Source of the DNA: Siphonodentalium dalli
Lineage: Eukaryota; Mollusca; Scaphopoda; Gadilida; Siphonodentaliidae
Length of the DNA: 64,000 bases
Direction of reading: 5' to 3'
NCBI GenBank assembly: GCA_032622095.1
Contig: CP136063.1
Span: 204,711,934-204,775,933 of the forward strand
Part shown: in pieces, positions 44,950 through 55,494 of the stretch
Numbering within the stretch: position 1 is the first letter of the stretch
Layout of the letters: each line of letters starts with the position of its first letter
Notes under the pieces: generated by a model
The model's input: the letters and a program-made list of their open reading frames with translations, nothing else
What the model was told of the DNA's origin: nothing
Databases searched by the model: none
Translations under genes and position numbers: made by a program

Positions 44950-45152
44950 GAGATTCTTTTGCTCCTGGAATAATTTTCAGAGCGTTCACCGTGGTATCTA
45001 TTTTCGATTCGTGAATGATGGTACTGAGAATACATCATTATAGTGACATAACGTATCTATACCACGCGGGGTTCGAATCCCCGATCGTGTCGAAGGTGGA
45101 GCTCAGATTTTTGCCAATGCATGCACTGACCAACTGAGCTCTCTGGGTTCAC
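44950..45152 (-). mobile_element. tRNA-derived SINE
   Basis: Read on the minus strand, the head (45152 to 45067) has AGCTCAGTTGGTCAGTGCAT (A box and D-arm) and GGGGATTCGAACCCC (T-arm and B box with a perfect stem). The anticodon region is oversized and no acceptor stem closes, so this is not a functional tRNA. The non-tRNA body runs left to about 44950. Confidence 0.7.
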
Positions 45153-45175
45153 ACAGACTGTGCTATATGGCAATT

Positions 45176-45840
45176 GTCATATATATAGTGGACCAATTGT
45201 GGAAATGACGGACAAGTAAATTATACGTCTAATCGTATAGATTTGAAGGGTGTTGTACGTTGAACAGAATTGATAGTATATCGACATTACATTTATCCGA
45301 TCCAAATGACGGGTCGTACAGTCGGGATGAGTCTGGAGACACAATTGCTTGTCACAATGATAAATAATGATTGAGATTGGAATGGCATATACAGACACGG
45401 ATTTCATCGCCCACACGAGATTGGGAATTATACCAGCGAACTATAGGTCCAACCCATGTATATTTATCTATATAAAAGCCAAGTGTTTGTGTATGGGCGT
45501 GTCTGTGTGTATGTTTGTAACTCTGTCACGATTTTTGGCGCGGCTGCACGTCTGTGATTACGACATGCAACATTTCAGGCCGATCGGCTAAAGAAGCATA
45601 AGGGTCATAAACGCGATAGTTTACATGTAATCATACATGTAGCGCGGTGGAAAAATAAATTTAAGAGTTACGCCTCTTGGATCGAATGGACACAATTAAT
45701 TGCCCATAACGATAGCGACGCCATCGTTGAAATCCGTCATATATTTTGACGGACAATCCCAAGAGTGTACAACCGGGAGAAAAACAATTCGCACACTCTA
45801 CACGATCCACATATACCCTCTAATGGTGTCAACTCTTTAT
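45176..45840. other. No gene recognised
   Basis: Mixed AT-rich sequence. From 45470 onward (AAAGCCAAGTGTTTGTGTAT, then GTCACGATTTTTGGCGCGGC) it has the feel of another dispersed element, but no second copy is in the window. Confidence 0.4.
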
Positions 45841-45844
45841 TTCG

Positions 45845-46035
45845 AAGGTCCGATACTCTGAAGGTCCAACACCCCGAAGGTCCCATATCACGAAGATCCA
45901 ATACACCGAACGTCCAATGTTACGAAGGTCCTATGCTCATAAGGTTCTACTAGTACATTTCGAAGACCCAATACTCAGAAGGCCAGATACTCAGAAGGTC
46001 CGATACTCAGAAGGTCCGATACTCAAAAGGTCCGA
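45845..46035. repeat. 16-bp minisatellite GAAGGTCCGATACTCA
   Basis: About 12 units; the last three or four are nearly identical and the earlier ones are diverged (GAAGGTCCAACACCCC, GAAGATCCAATACACC). The gradient of identity points to recent growth at the right end. Confidence 0.9.
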
Positions 46036-46364
46036 AAATGATAATATTTCAGGATGGTGCCGGACATTTGTAGAATGATGTCCCCAGAGGGGGGATTTAG
46101 TTCAGCTAACCCGCACATCGGGCTAAATTACTAAATTCACCATCTGGGGACCTTCATGGTTATGCTTAGGCCTCATCTACTCTGGATAGTAGCTTTATTA
46201 TCAAATTAACATGTTTTTGTTAGTTTCTTTGGAATGTTTTTTTTCTTCTGTTGCTCTATATCCACAAATTGGCAGACGTTATAATGCATAATCAATGTGT
46301 CCAAATGGATGCACATCACGATCTTCACCAACTAGTAACCGGCGTATAACTAGACCTGCAGTTT

Positions 46365-46812
46365 TGAACCCTGTTAGAAGAAACTGGATGGGGACTCTTA
46401 AGCAAACGGCGCGAGAAATCCAGATTATACCTAGTCCACAAAATGATACAAGGTAAAGCCCCTAACTATCTGAACAATTTGCTTCTCGCTCGTGTATGTG
46501 GGGCATCCGAATTAAACATGGAAACTCGAACGATTATCGGGTCCGCTGGATGGAATACTAAGCCGCATGAAAATTCATTTATTCTAGAAACCACCTCCCT
46601 GTGGAATTCATTGCCAGAAGAAACTAAAACCATATCTGATTTTGACGTATTTAAAACATAAATTAACATTAATGTAAAACGAAAGAAGCCTTGGTAATAT
46701 TGCTCGTACAATCGAAGAGCTCAGACACTTCATACTCGCCTGCGTACTGAATATAGTAACTTAAATCGTCACAAACTCTCTAATTATATTATTGAAGTAT
46801 ATGCCGTATGAG
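46365..46812 (+). pseudogene. LINE ORF2 C-terminal remnant (RTE/CR1-like)
   Basis: The frame before the ATG at 46443 already reads LLEETGWGLLSKRREKSRLY, then HKMIQGKAPNYLNNLL, and later SLWNSLPEETKTISDFDVFK. This is the L-x-x-R-R...G-x-x-P-x-Y-L...W-N-x-L-P signature at the end of many LINE RTs. After two stops, RRAQTLHTRLRTEYSNLNRH resembles a downstream terminal module seen in mollusc RT proteins. All catalytic regions are missing. Confidence 0.75.
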
Positions 46813-47055
46813 TCTGTGTCAATAATAAATGGGAATAAAAGAAAGTAACACCATTTAAGACTCATTTGAGTTTTTAAAAAACACGAGCTTTCGGCTATCT
46901 AGTAGCCTTTATCAAGTATGAAGTGAACAAATAGTGAAAAGTTGTTGACGTTGAAAGTGTCCCTCACGATGACGTGTCTCGTCCAATATGACTTTTCACC
47001 ACAACCTGGACTCGTACAAGAAAAACACACACTGTACACAGCATTGTATTATAAC

Positions 47056-47073
47056 GTTTTATTATACTGGCGC

Positions 47074-47115
<42 letters not shown>

Positions 47116-47310
47116 TATGGATTATACTGGCACATGTATAACTATAAAACATGAATTATACTGGCACATGTATATATATGTAAGATATTACTCCATGGCT
47201 GAAGCGTAAAACATGTATATATATATAAAACATGAATTATACTGGCACATGTATATATATAAAACATGAATTATATTGGCGCATGTATGTATATGTAACA
47301 TATTACTCCA
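47056..47310. repeat. Interrupted repeat ATTATACTGGCACATGTATA with TA runs
   Basis: About five units of AAACATGAATTATACTGGC and CACATGTATA separated by TA or TATG runs, including a pure (TA)n at 47078-47112. A further unit appears at 47520-47550 inside the neighbouring repeat. Confidence 0.8.
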
Positions 47311-47622
47311 TGGATGAAACATACATTACCAAAAATAATTTCTCTGAGAAAAAAAAAACACTTAAACTGAGAGAGTTTCTACGGAGAATAGCTAGAAAAT
47401 TATTTCTCAAAATAACTTTCTAGGCGCCAGAAATCCAAGAAAAAATTTACTAGATTATGAAATCCACGAATGCTAATTTTTCTTGAGGCCTGTTAATTTT
47501 TCTTGGCGCCTGTGTATATAAAACATGAATTATCCTGGCGCCTGTATATATGTAACATATTACACCATGGTAACCAATACACGCTTTGATTGACAATTGT
47601 AACGTTATCAGCGGGTGTTTGG
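47298..47622 (+). repeat. Dispersed repeat, copy 2 of 26580-26877
   Basis: Collinear with copy 1, including TTTCTAGGCGCCAGAAATCC and GTAACGTTATCAGCGGGTGT. A unit of the TA-linked repeat is inserted between TTCTTGGCGCC and CCATGGTAACC. The X-box block that follows copy 1 is absent here. Confidence 0.8.
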
Positions 47623-47813
47623 TTGTTCCGATCTCGTACTGATCCAAGTAAAATTAAATTATCGATGTACCCCGCCATAGAGCATCCGGCGAGGGAACAG
47701 AAATGGTAAACAGATCGATGTCCGCTGGAATGGTAATCATACTTCCATTTCATTAAGTGCTCTTATCGGTGCCATATCGGTTTAAAAGAAAACACCATTA
47801 ATCTGTAATGGAA

Positions 47814-47958
47814 TCGGTCGCTAGGTGGTCTCAAGTATACCCGATATTCCTATTGGACCCATTGTCGGTTGTCTCAAGTATCCGACATTCCCATTGGACC
47901 TCATGTCGGTCGCTAGGTGGTCTCAAGTACCCGACATTCCTATTGGACCTCATGTCAA
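47814..47958. repeat. Three tandem units of about 50 bp
   Basis: Units combine CGCTAGGTGGTCTCAAGTA with CCGACATTCCTATTGGACCT and CATGTCGG. The middle unit lacks the CGCTAGGTGG part. Confidence 0.85.
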
Positions 47959-48111
47959 CTCTGTTGGGTGGTTGAAAAGTTTCAAACTGATACCTCAAAC
48001 GTTCCAACTATTACTGAACTTTGGAGCCATTGAGTGTCATGTTATCGAAATGGTGTGGGTTCAGTGGTTTAACCATATGTTTTACTTAATACTTAATTAC
48101 TTTATTGACTA

Positions 48112-48343
48112 GTATAGTTTCCATAGGAACTGTTCAGATAATAAAATACAAAGGACCACTGTTGAACTTATTATCTAAACATTTTCCACTAAAGAATATA
48201 TAGAATTCCATCTGCACTTGTATTATCTTTTCGTCTGCCTGGCGTCTGCTTTTATTACCTGAACACCATTTCAAATGAATAATAGACTATTCTAACGTAT
48301 ACCTTTATGAGTGAATTGGGAGATCCATTTAGTGTATAAAGTT
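48112..48343 (-). mobile_element. TTAA-family MITE, ends eroded
   Basis: Carries GTTCAGATAATAAAA, GTTGAACTTATTATCT, ATCTGCACTTGTATTATC, and AATAATAGACTATTC in family order. The right end GTGTATAAAG is followed by TTAT. Confidence 0.65.
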
Positions 48344-49395
48344 ATCTAAATAGCTTGGGTTCAGCGGGTTAAGGTGACAAAGTGCCTTCGTATACGGTTT
48401 TAATAACAATATATGATATAAAATATGATTAAAATACTATAATTCGTCACCATTTGAAACGAGTATGTCTCAAAGCAGTCGACGTAAACATCTCCGTAAT
48501 AATCAGATATGATATACTGAGTCGAAATTTATGTTGACTGGTCTCAAAGGTGTCCATAGACACTGGACCGATTTCAAACAAATGTGGCGTTGCGACTCGG
48601 GGTACTCCTGTGAATGTTATAACGGCGCTATTCTTTAAAATATATATATAAAATATAAAAATATATTTTGTTATATTTAGCAAGGACTAAAAAAAAAGTT
48701 TAAATAACAATGTTTCAAATATCAAAATCAAAATATGCGCGAAGCACACACAGCTACCGCTGGCAAAAATTGCGGAATACAATAAGTCCAATATGAATCA
48801 ATGCGTGCATGCAAATCAGTTGACTCAATCCTTTCTGATGTCCGACTGTGAGGAACTGATATCCTGTCATGCAGACTGGAGTAATTGGTCATTACTGCGT
48901 GATAAGACTGGGTGTGCACTTGAATTGAAAGATTGGTCCCATGCCAACTGTTCCCGTTGTTCGTCACTTTTCACCCGTTAGCGATGTAACTGCTGACCAG
49001 AAATGAGACTATGTACTAATTAACCTATATATCAACACAGTTGGCAATGTATAATACCTGTATGAAGGCAAGTGTTTCACATGCGGTATGCGGGGACATG
49101 CTATTGTTCGATTTGCGCATGTTTACTCCAGCTGCCGTATATATATGGTATTAGCAGCTGGTGTCAACATAGATTTTGATTCATTTATAGTATATACAAC
49201 TAATATAACGTATAAGGCCACACTTCTGTTCGAAGCAGGCAAATGCCACACAAGTTCAGCTTCTATATGTTCGACGCAATAACATTATTGGACGAGAACA
49301 AATTTCCCAACGACCAGGTATGGTATCAGATTAAGCTTTAATTTTCGGAATATAGTCGGGCAGCTATTCTATCGTATTCGAAAAGAACATGGGAA
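48344..49395. other. No gene recognised
   Basis: AT-rich. A plus frame at 48793-48981 opens NQCVHANQLTQSF and is Cys-rich; its opposite strand is also open, and neither shows a motif. Confidence 0.45.
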
Positions 49396-49399
49396 TTAA

Positions 49400-49656
49400 C
49401 GCTTTTCTTTGATAAATGGATTTTCCCTCTCTGTTATAAAAGTATAGACATGCATTCGGATGGTCCTATTATTCATTTGGAGTGATGTTCAGGTAATATA
49501 AACAGACGACAGACAGACAAAAAGATAGTACAAGTGCCGATGGATTTCTATTTATTGGAAGGAAATGTTCAGATAATAAGGTTGTTTGTTGAACTTATTA
49601 TCTGAACACTTCCTAATGGATAACTACTCGTCAATGAGTATTTAGTAAATAAATGG
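49400..49656 (+). mobile_element. TTAA-family MITE, uninterrupted 257-bp reference copy
   Basis: TTAA at 49396-49399 and 49657-49660. The centre contains GTTCAGATAATAAGGTTG followed by GTTGAACTTATTATCTGAAC, a strong hairpin. The phrase GAACACTTCC corresponds to the H8 insertion point in the copy at 15175. Confidence 0.8.
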
Positions 49657-49731
49657 TTAAGTTCTATTGTATTTAGTAATACTATGTGACAAGAAAACAC
49701 TTCTCAACGACCAGGTATGGAGTAAGATTAA

Positions 49732-49951
49732 CCCATTCTATACTAAATGGATTCTCCCACTCAGTTATAAAAGTATACATTGGAACAGTCTATTGTTCAT
49801 TGAAGGGATGTTAATGTGATAAAAGTAGACGAGTGATAAATAAATATGCAGAATGAGCCCTATTTTATAATAGGTCGTTTGTTGAACTTATTATCTAAAC
49901 ATTTCCTATGGAATAACTATACTCATCATTAATGATTTAGTATGGAAAGTG
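49732..49951 (+). mobile_element. TTAA-family MITE
   Basis: TTAA at 49728-49731, then CCCATTCTATACTAAATGG. The right end TTTAGTATGGAAAGTG is followed by TTAT, a decayed TTAA. It lies 75 bp from the previous copy in the same orientation. Confidence 0.75.
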
Positions 49952-50749
49952 TTATAGACATATTATGGACTTACTTCGGTGAATAAAACCGATAAGTTAG
50001 TAACCAAGAAATGTATTCACTGGAAGAATGTAGCAATCAACTAAGATTATCTAAATTCCAACCACAAGCGAAGTTTCATTTCAAAGAACACAGTGTTATA
50101 ACTACGCACAAATGTAATTATTTACAACTTTATTCGGGACGATTGTTTGGGCATAAACATTAGGACAATGATTCCGCCAACAATTATAGTGACTGCATGT
50201 AATTCGTTTATAACAATGAAGCTGTTTTCTGTCTATTTTGCTATCAGATTTATGAAAATAACTTATTTGGTCATGTGTCTATGCTAATCAGTTCTGAACA
50301 CCTCAGGGGGGTGATAAGCTTCATTAAGCTTCATATCCCGGATTCCAGTCGGACAGCCATTCTGCTATAAACGAAAGTCATGGATAAATGAAAGGTTTCG
50401 ATTTGTCAATATGTATGCATGTGACATGTTAACACACATCGTTGGTAGTTCAAAATAGGCTGACATCTTAAAATTCTGTTCCGGAAACTTGGCAGCGGGA
50501 TTTAACAACATGATTAACATGCACATGTCAACAAATACAATATATATATATTGAAGTGGATAGTAATTTTCAAAATTTCACGTAGATTCCAGTGTATAAA
50601 TCACTTTTTGAGCGGACAAGTGCTGTCGGAGAGACATTATCTATTTGGATATAAAAGTCTACACATTTAGTCACTTCTTTATACGCATTGTCATTTTGAG
50701 TCGTGGCAATATTAGATCCACCCGCCCCGTTTCGTAGTTTTAGTGCTAC
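49952..50749. other. Upstream region or 5' intron of the C2CD4-like gene
   Basis: No exon recognised. Since the coding exon begins at a splice acceptor (50952-50953), a 5' non-coding exon must lie upstream, possibly in or beyond this stretch. Confidence 0.4.
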
Positions 50750-50843
50750 AGGTCAAAGTTCTGGAGTAGCATTTTTTCCATATATGGAACTTTTGAATAT
50801 TCATGAATTCCATATATGGAATTCCACTCCAGAACTTTGACCT
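50750..50843. repeat. 94-bp palindrome holding two CArG boxes
   Basis: AGGTCAAAGTTCTGGAGT (50750-50767) pairs with ACTCCAGAACTTTGACCT (50826-50843). Between them CCATATATGG occurs twice (50778-50787 and 50810-50819), 32 bp apart. CC(A/T)6GG is the serum response factor site. The palindrome ends 110 bp before the C2CD4 coding exon. Confidence 0.8.
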
Positions 50844-50990
50844 GAATCACTAAACAAATGGAACGCGACTGGATGTATCCAATATGGCCGCGAATCAGTT
50901 ACAATGCGCATTCTATCTCCTATTTTATACATACAACTTTTTATCTTCCGCAGGCTATACCAAGATGGATAACAATGGACTGTGAGATTC

Positions 50991-50998
50991 TGACGTCA
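50991..50998. promoter_or_regulatory. Perfect CRE octamer next to the C2CD4 start codon
   Basis: TGACGTCA lies 3 bp before the ATG, within the transcribed leader. It fits the CREB/ATF consensus, but occupancy is unknown and one 8-mer in 64 kb can arise by chance. Confidence 0.3.
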
Positions 50999-51000
50999 TC

Positions 51001-52383
51001 ATGGATTCGGTGAAAGAATTGAAGCAGTGGTTTTTAACTAAATTCCCCGGTTTAGGTGCTCCTCAAGGTCCCACCGAAAGTGAAATTCGCTCCCGATTTA
51101 CCGCTCTGGTCACGCCCAACAGTATCCCAGAATTCGTTATCCCTGGATCTGACGATGATTCGTCAAGGAGGGACAGCGACGGGTCATCTGATCTATGTAG
51201 CCACCTAAGCTTTTCAAGCGCGAGCTCCATGCACCCAAGCCCGCGCGGGTCATGGCAGAGCTTGTTACCACCACCTAGCGGAAAGCCGCTATCCGCCCCA
51301 GTCACACCCAGGCATGAGACCAGAGACTTCATTCCACTTATCAATATTCCGATGCTGGATGATGATACGAACGCAGATCCGCACTCATTTGCTGCTATGG
51401 GGTTGGATCATTTTAAAACACGAACTTCCTTCGGTTTCACGACTTTATCCGAATGCCCACACACGCGACGGAAGGAGTCGTTGTTCCATTCAACCGATGA
51501 CATCATGCTTATTGCACAACGTAAACAAAAAGCAAAGTCAAGGTCATGTGAGCTTGTGAAGCGCGAAAGTCGATCAGGGTGCGTTCTCGTTGACTTAACG
51601 AACAAACATAGGGATATCGGACCTCCGCCCAAATTGGTGATGTCGCGTGCAGAAACTCTGAGCCGCGAGTCGAGTTTTGACGATGACGAGGCTACAGAGA
51701 ACAGCAACCCACCAATTCATTACTTGTCCCCGCGAAAAGGTCGGCTGTACTACCGCAGGCGATCGTCCTTGTCCGGACTCAACGAAGTTCTCAACCAGTC
51801 AAATAACTCAGAAACACAAGATGAATCGAAATTGGAGCCGGAGAAACGTTGTTCTTTAACCCCTGCCCCAACAAACATCAAGCGACATTCCGCTCCAGAC
51901 GTTCAAACTTACGTCGAAAAAAGGGAAAAGTTTACAAGCAACCGAACAAGTTCGTGTCAGAGTCTTTCTAAAGCGGACGTTCCGTTATTAGCCGAACATG
52001 GCGAACTTAAATTATCTTTCCAATACTTCCCAGACTTGAAACATCTGCGAGTGTATATTATCCGGGCTGAGAACCTTGGAGGTCGGCATAAGGACACGAA
52101 AATCAGCACGTTCTTGAAGTTGTATCTTCTTCCTGGGAAAATTCAAAAACAGACATCGGAGGTGAGAAAACATACGCGGAATCCAACATACAACCAGGAG
52201 TTCTTGTTCACTGAGATGGAACTAGAGGATATTATCAGGAGGACACTGCGGATCAAGATCTTTCAAAAGGAACACGTGGTTCGTGACGAGTTTATCGGAG
52301 AAGTTAATATAAACCTTGAGAGTTATAATTTGCTTCGGGAAAACAGGATGTGGAAAAACTTAGAAGGGAAAGGAGAACGCCAG
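51001..52383 (+). CDS. C2CD4-family C2-domain protein, main coding exon
   Basis: Encodes 461 residues. An N-terminal conserved block, LVTPNSIPEFVIP (36-48), and FGFTTLSECPHTRRKESLFH (144-163) match the two signature motifs of vertebrate C2CD4A/B/C. A long Ser/Arg-rich linker follows (~165-330), then a C2 domain from HGELKLSFQYFPDLKHLRVY (333-352) to the exon end. The Asp ligands usual in Ca2+-binding loops are largely replaced (AENLGGRHKDTK, FQKEHVVRDEF), so Ca2+ binding is doubtful. The exon starts at an acceptor (TTTTATCTTCCGCAG, 50953). A six-codon upstream ORF (50965-50985) precedes the main ATG. It ends CAG then GTAAAT, a phase-0 donor, so the open frame beyond is intron read-through. 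The vertebrate proteins are nuclear or vesicle-linked; the role here is inferred only from family. Confidence 0.85.
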
Positions 52384-53012
52384 GTAAATTGTTTTATGAA
52401 GCTGTGTAAATGTATATCTGTGCTTATGTCTGGCCCTTTAATCTTGCTGCTTACTGTGAGTTTTAGATTTAAAACATTGGAAGCGACATAGTCTCCTTGA
52501 TTTTTCACCGGTGCAAAAGTTTTAAAGTGCCACATTAGAATCAGCAGAAAGGTATTCTCGAAATATCAGCAGATTTATTCGTATTTTATTTTAAAGATGC
52601 ATTCAGGGTTTCGGGTCTATTTTTACAAAACAACCTGTTTCGCTTTTGATTTAAATTGTTTAAGTTATTTATCACATAACGACATTGTTTAGTATTTATA
52701 CATCTAATTTATATAGCAAATCTGGTAGAGAACATTTCTCAGTATAAGATTATAACAAAGTCAATAATATTGAATTAGGTTGTATGTGCTGGCTGTTTAT
52801 AACCCTGAATACATCATTAAGTGACATTGCCAAATTGGTATCATTGATAATAGCTTGGTCTGTTTGTTGGACCAGCTTAACTTTTCTACAAATGAATACT
52901 TGGTGTTTTCGTGGAAAATATGATAGTTGGTATTATGGCAACATCGGTTGGAATTAACTGTTAATGCTCAATTAACATAAAGGACCATTTCACTTTTATA
53001 AAAATACATTAG
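52384..53012 (+). other. Probable intron of the C2CD4-like gene
   Basis: Begins GTAAATTG and ends ATACATTAG. AT-rich, 629 bp. An alternative acceptor (TTTCAAG, 53031) would put the next exon out of frame with the phase-0 donor, whereas TTAG at 53012 keeps frame. Confidence 0.55.
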
Positions 53013-53324
53013 TATCTGTTGATATTTCAAGAACTTCTTGGTCGTTATGCTCCCATCTCTTCGGAAGTGGTCGACTCGGAGGGGGCAGGGTGTACATGTC
53101 ATTCGTTCCATCCAGAGCTGGAAATATCTGTTAATTCCATCGTAAAGAGTCCTCCTAGTCTAATTAAAATCAAATGCACAGAGAGTAGTTTTAATCAGAC
53201 AGCAGTCGTCCTTGATATAACAGAAAACTGCACCAGTGAACAAAACAAACATACTGTGTCGCTCCCATGCAAGAAAAGTATTTGTATTCCCTTTCTGACG
53301 CAACCACCTTTATTTTTGAGCTGA
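53013..53324 (+). CDS. Likely terminal exon of the C2CD4-like gene
   Basis: In phase with the upstream donor it reads YLLIFQELLGRYAPISSEVV and runs 103 codons to TGA (53322-53324). The first residues would supply the last beta strand of the C2 domain, which the main exon lacks. The rest is a Ser/Cys-rich tail (CTCHSFHPELEISVNSIVKS) with no known motif. Local GC and codon look are more coding-like than the intron. Total protein would be 564 residues. RNA evidence would be needed to confirm the acceptor. Confidence 0.5.
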   Translation, partial: YLLIFQELLGRYAPISSEVVDSEGAGCTCHSFHPELEISVNSIVKSPPSLIKIKCTESSFNQTAVVLDITENCTSEQNKHTVSLPCKKSICIPFLTQPPLFLS

Positions 53325-53556
53325 GAAAGCATAATTATGTTGAATCTTATTTAAAAGGTCGTATATACTCCTCAAAGTCTAGATCATTGGCGTGCTTTTG
53401 ACGCGTTCCTTAAACGAAATCGACATACGAGATACATGCATTAGACGGACTTTATCCTTACTAAGTCAGACTAAGTGATAGAAATTTGTCCTGGTCAATT
53501 TTTCTTTACACGTCGATAAACAAAGTATGCATCTCCAGTGAATTGGTTCATGTTAA

Positions 53557-53802
53557 CCATTTCTATATTGAATGGACTCTCCCAGTCAATTATAAAAGTG
53601 TACATTGGAATGGTCTATTATTTATTTGGAGGGATGCTCAGGTAAAATGAGCAGATGACAGTATGACGAAAATATAACACAAGTGCAGAATGATTCATTT
53701 TCTTTGCAGGGAAATGTTCAGATAATAAGTTCAACAAACGACATATCATTTGAACATTTCAAAATGGAATTACTCATCAATGAGTAGTTAGTATAGAAAG
53801 GG
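53557..53802 (+). mobile_element. TTAA-family MITE, well preserved
   Basis: TTAA at 53553-53556 and 53803-53806. Ends CCATTTCTATATTGAATGG and TTAGTATAGAAAGGG are inverted repeats, 246 bp. It lies just downstream of the C2CD4 stop. Confidence 0.85.
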
Positions 53803-53806
53803 TTAA

Positions 53807-54526
53807 AGTAATTCGAGTTTTTTCTGGAAAGGGATACGTACATATATATATATAGCAATTATATGATGTTAACTCAGAAGGGGTGTCGACAAACTTTTAT
53901 ATTCAATCATGTTCAGTTTTAAATGTGTGGCGTTCATATGACTGAATTAGCACAGTCGTTGTTTTTGTTATAGAAACACTTTCTTGTCGTGCTATATCAC
54001 TCTTGCATATTTTGTTGTGCCATTATATTGTACTTCCCCGTTCTAGAAATGTATGTCACTGAGTTGGATCATCGATGCATATAGCACAGGTTGGTGGTAT
54101 AAGGCATTGGGCGAAGGAGGAGTTCCTATATAATCCATTATAAAATTGTGCACCAGATGCTGGGATTTTAGACGGAGATAGTTCAATTAAACCCAAAAAG
54201 CATTTACACGATCATTATTTGGTAAACGAGATATTGTTATGTTGACCTTAAATACTCTAAAACAAAACTTAACGAAGTAAGCTATTTCCCCCAGCTAATA
54301 AACGCTCTTTTCTGAAACCAGATCAAGAATGACAAATAGTGAACGCTGTGTATTATCTCATTACATGATGTGAATAAGCCTGATGACTATTTGTCCCCGA
54401 AGTTTTCGGATGACTCTTGTAATCAGCCGTGTCTGTCCATTTCCTTATTTATTGAACTATTTTGATCATCCCAACTGGAAATAATCGGAAATCAAGAATA
54501 TGCCACGCGATCATTCATCATCATCA
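53807..54526. other. No gene recognised
   Basis: AT-rich; AATAAA at about 54297 could serve as a poly(A) signal but is far from the C2CD4 stop. No exon seen. Confidence 0.45.
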
Positions 54527-54982
54527 TCAATATGAGGGAATAAATCGCGATGATGTTTTACCCATTGTGCAGTTCAGATCTTTCAAGCTGATATATGTAT
54601 GTGTAACGCTCCAACCAATGGTGGTAGTCAACCAATGGTGGTAGTCAAACAGTTCTTTGAATGCGTCAAGATTTTCTGCTGAGACAATTTGTGGGGGCAG
54701 ATTGTTCCATGTAGTGATTACTCTTGGTGTAAAGAAATGTTTTCGAATATCTTTCTTGACACAATGTTTCTGTAATTTGTATTCGTGACCTCGGGTGCTT
54801 TTGTTCAATGCATTCTCAAATAACGTACGTTTGTCGATGTTGTTCAGAACATGAGTTATTGTGTACACTTCTATGTCTCCTCTTTTCGTCTATACTTCAG
54901 TGACATGAGGTTAGTCTTAACCAATCGATCCTTATAAGGATGTTTTAAAGCGATGGTATCATATTGGTAGCTCTCCTCCGTA

Positions 54983-55402
54983 TGTGACCCGCCATATCAA
55001 ATCCAGTCATAAGTCGGGATTTTTTTTACCCTGTGCCAATGCATTCTCTTATATATGCGAGTCGACCTAATTTTTTATCATTTTTTTTAAATAAATGTTT
55101 CTTACAATTTTTAGGACATAAAATAAAAAACATCCATTACCCCGCAGGGAGCCCCACACATATATAGAAGCATATAGAAGAGTGTCGTCTGCTCATGTTT
55201 GTCTGGGGCTCTGTATGGGTGAAATTATAAAATTGTTAAAGAATACAAGAAAACATTATTAAAATTGTAAAAAATTGTTAGGCCAATGCATTCTCTTATA
55301 TATGCGAGGCGACCTATGGTCGACTCGCATATATAAGAGAATGCATTGGCACAGGGTAAACAAAATCCCGACTTACGACTGGATTTGATATGGCGGGTCA
55401 CA
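54983..55402. mobile_element. TA-flanked MITE with long nested inverted repeats
   Basis: TIR TGTGACCCGCCATATCAAAT (left) and its complement (right) are flanked by TA (54981-54982 and 55403-55404). Pairing extends through CCCTGTGCCAATGCATTCTC and TATATATGCGAG. It splits LINE-C between SRSIE and RRATNM, and removing it restores the LINE order. Its core, without the outer ~45 bp of each arm, recurs at 63561-63940 in the opposite orientation. Confidence 0.85.
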
Positions 55403-55494
55403 TATGTGCTCTCTATACTCCTAGAATGTTTTAGGAGATTAGGATTGCATACCCCGTTTCCATTTTCTAACAAGGGTCTTATCGATGTCCTCAT

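Noticed and set aside
45067-45152. Possible tRNA gene on the minus strand.
   Set aside because: The T-arm is perfect but the anticodon arm is oversized and the acceptor stem is missing; SINE head.
48793-48981. Cys-rich small frame considered as a secreted peptide.
   Set aside because: No signal peptide, no regular Cys spacing, and the opposite strand is equally open.
52384-52491. Reading the C2CD4 frame on to the stop at 52489-52491 (35 further codons).
   Set aside because: CAG followed by GTAAAT is a good donor exactly where the C2 domain still lacks its last strand, and the extra residues look like translated intron.
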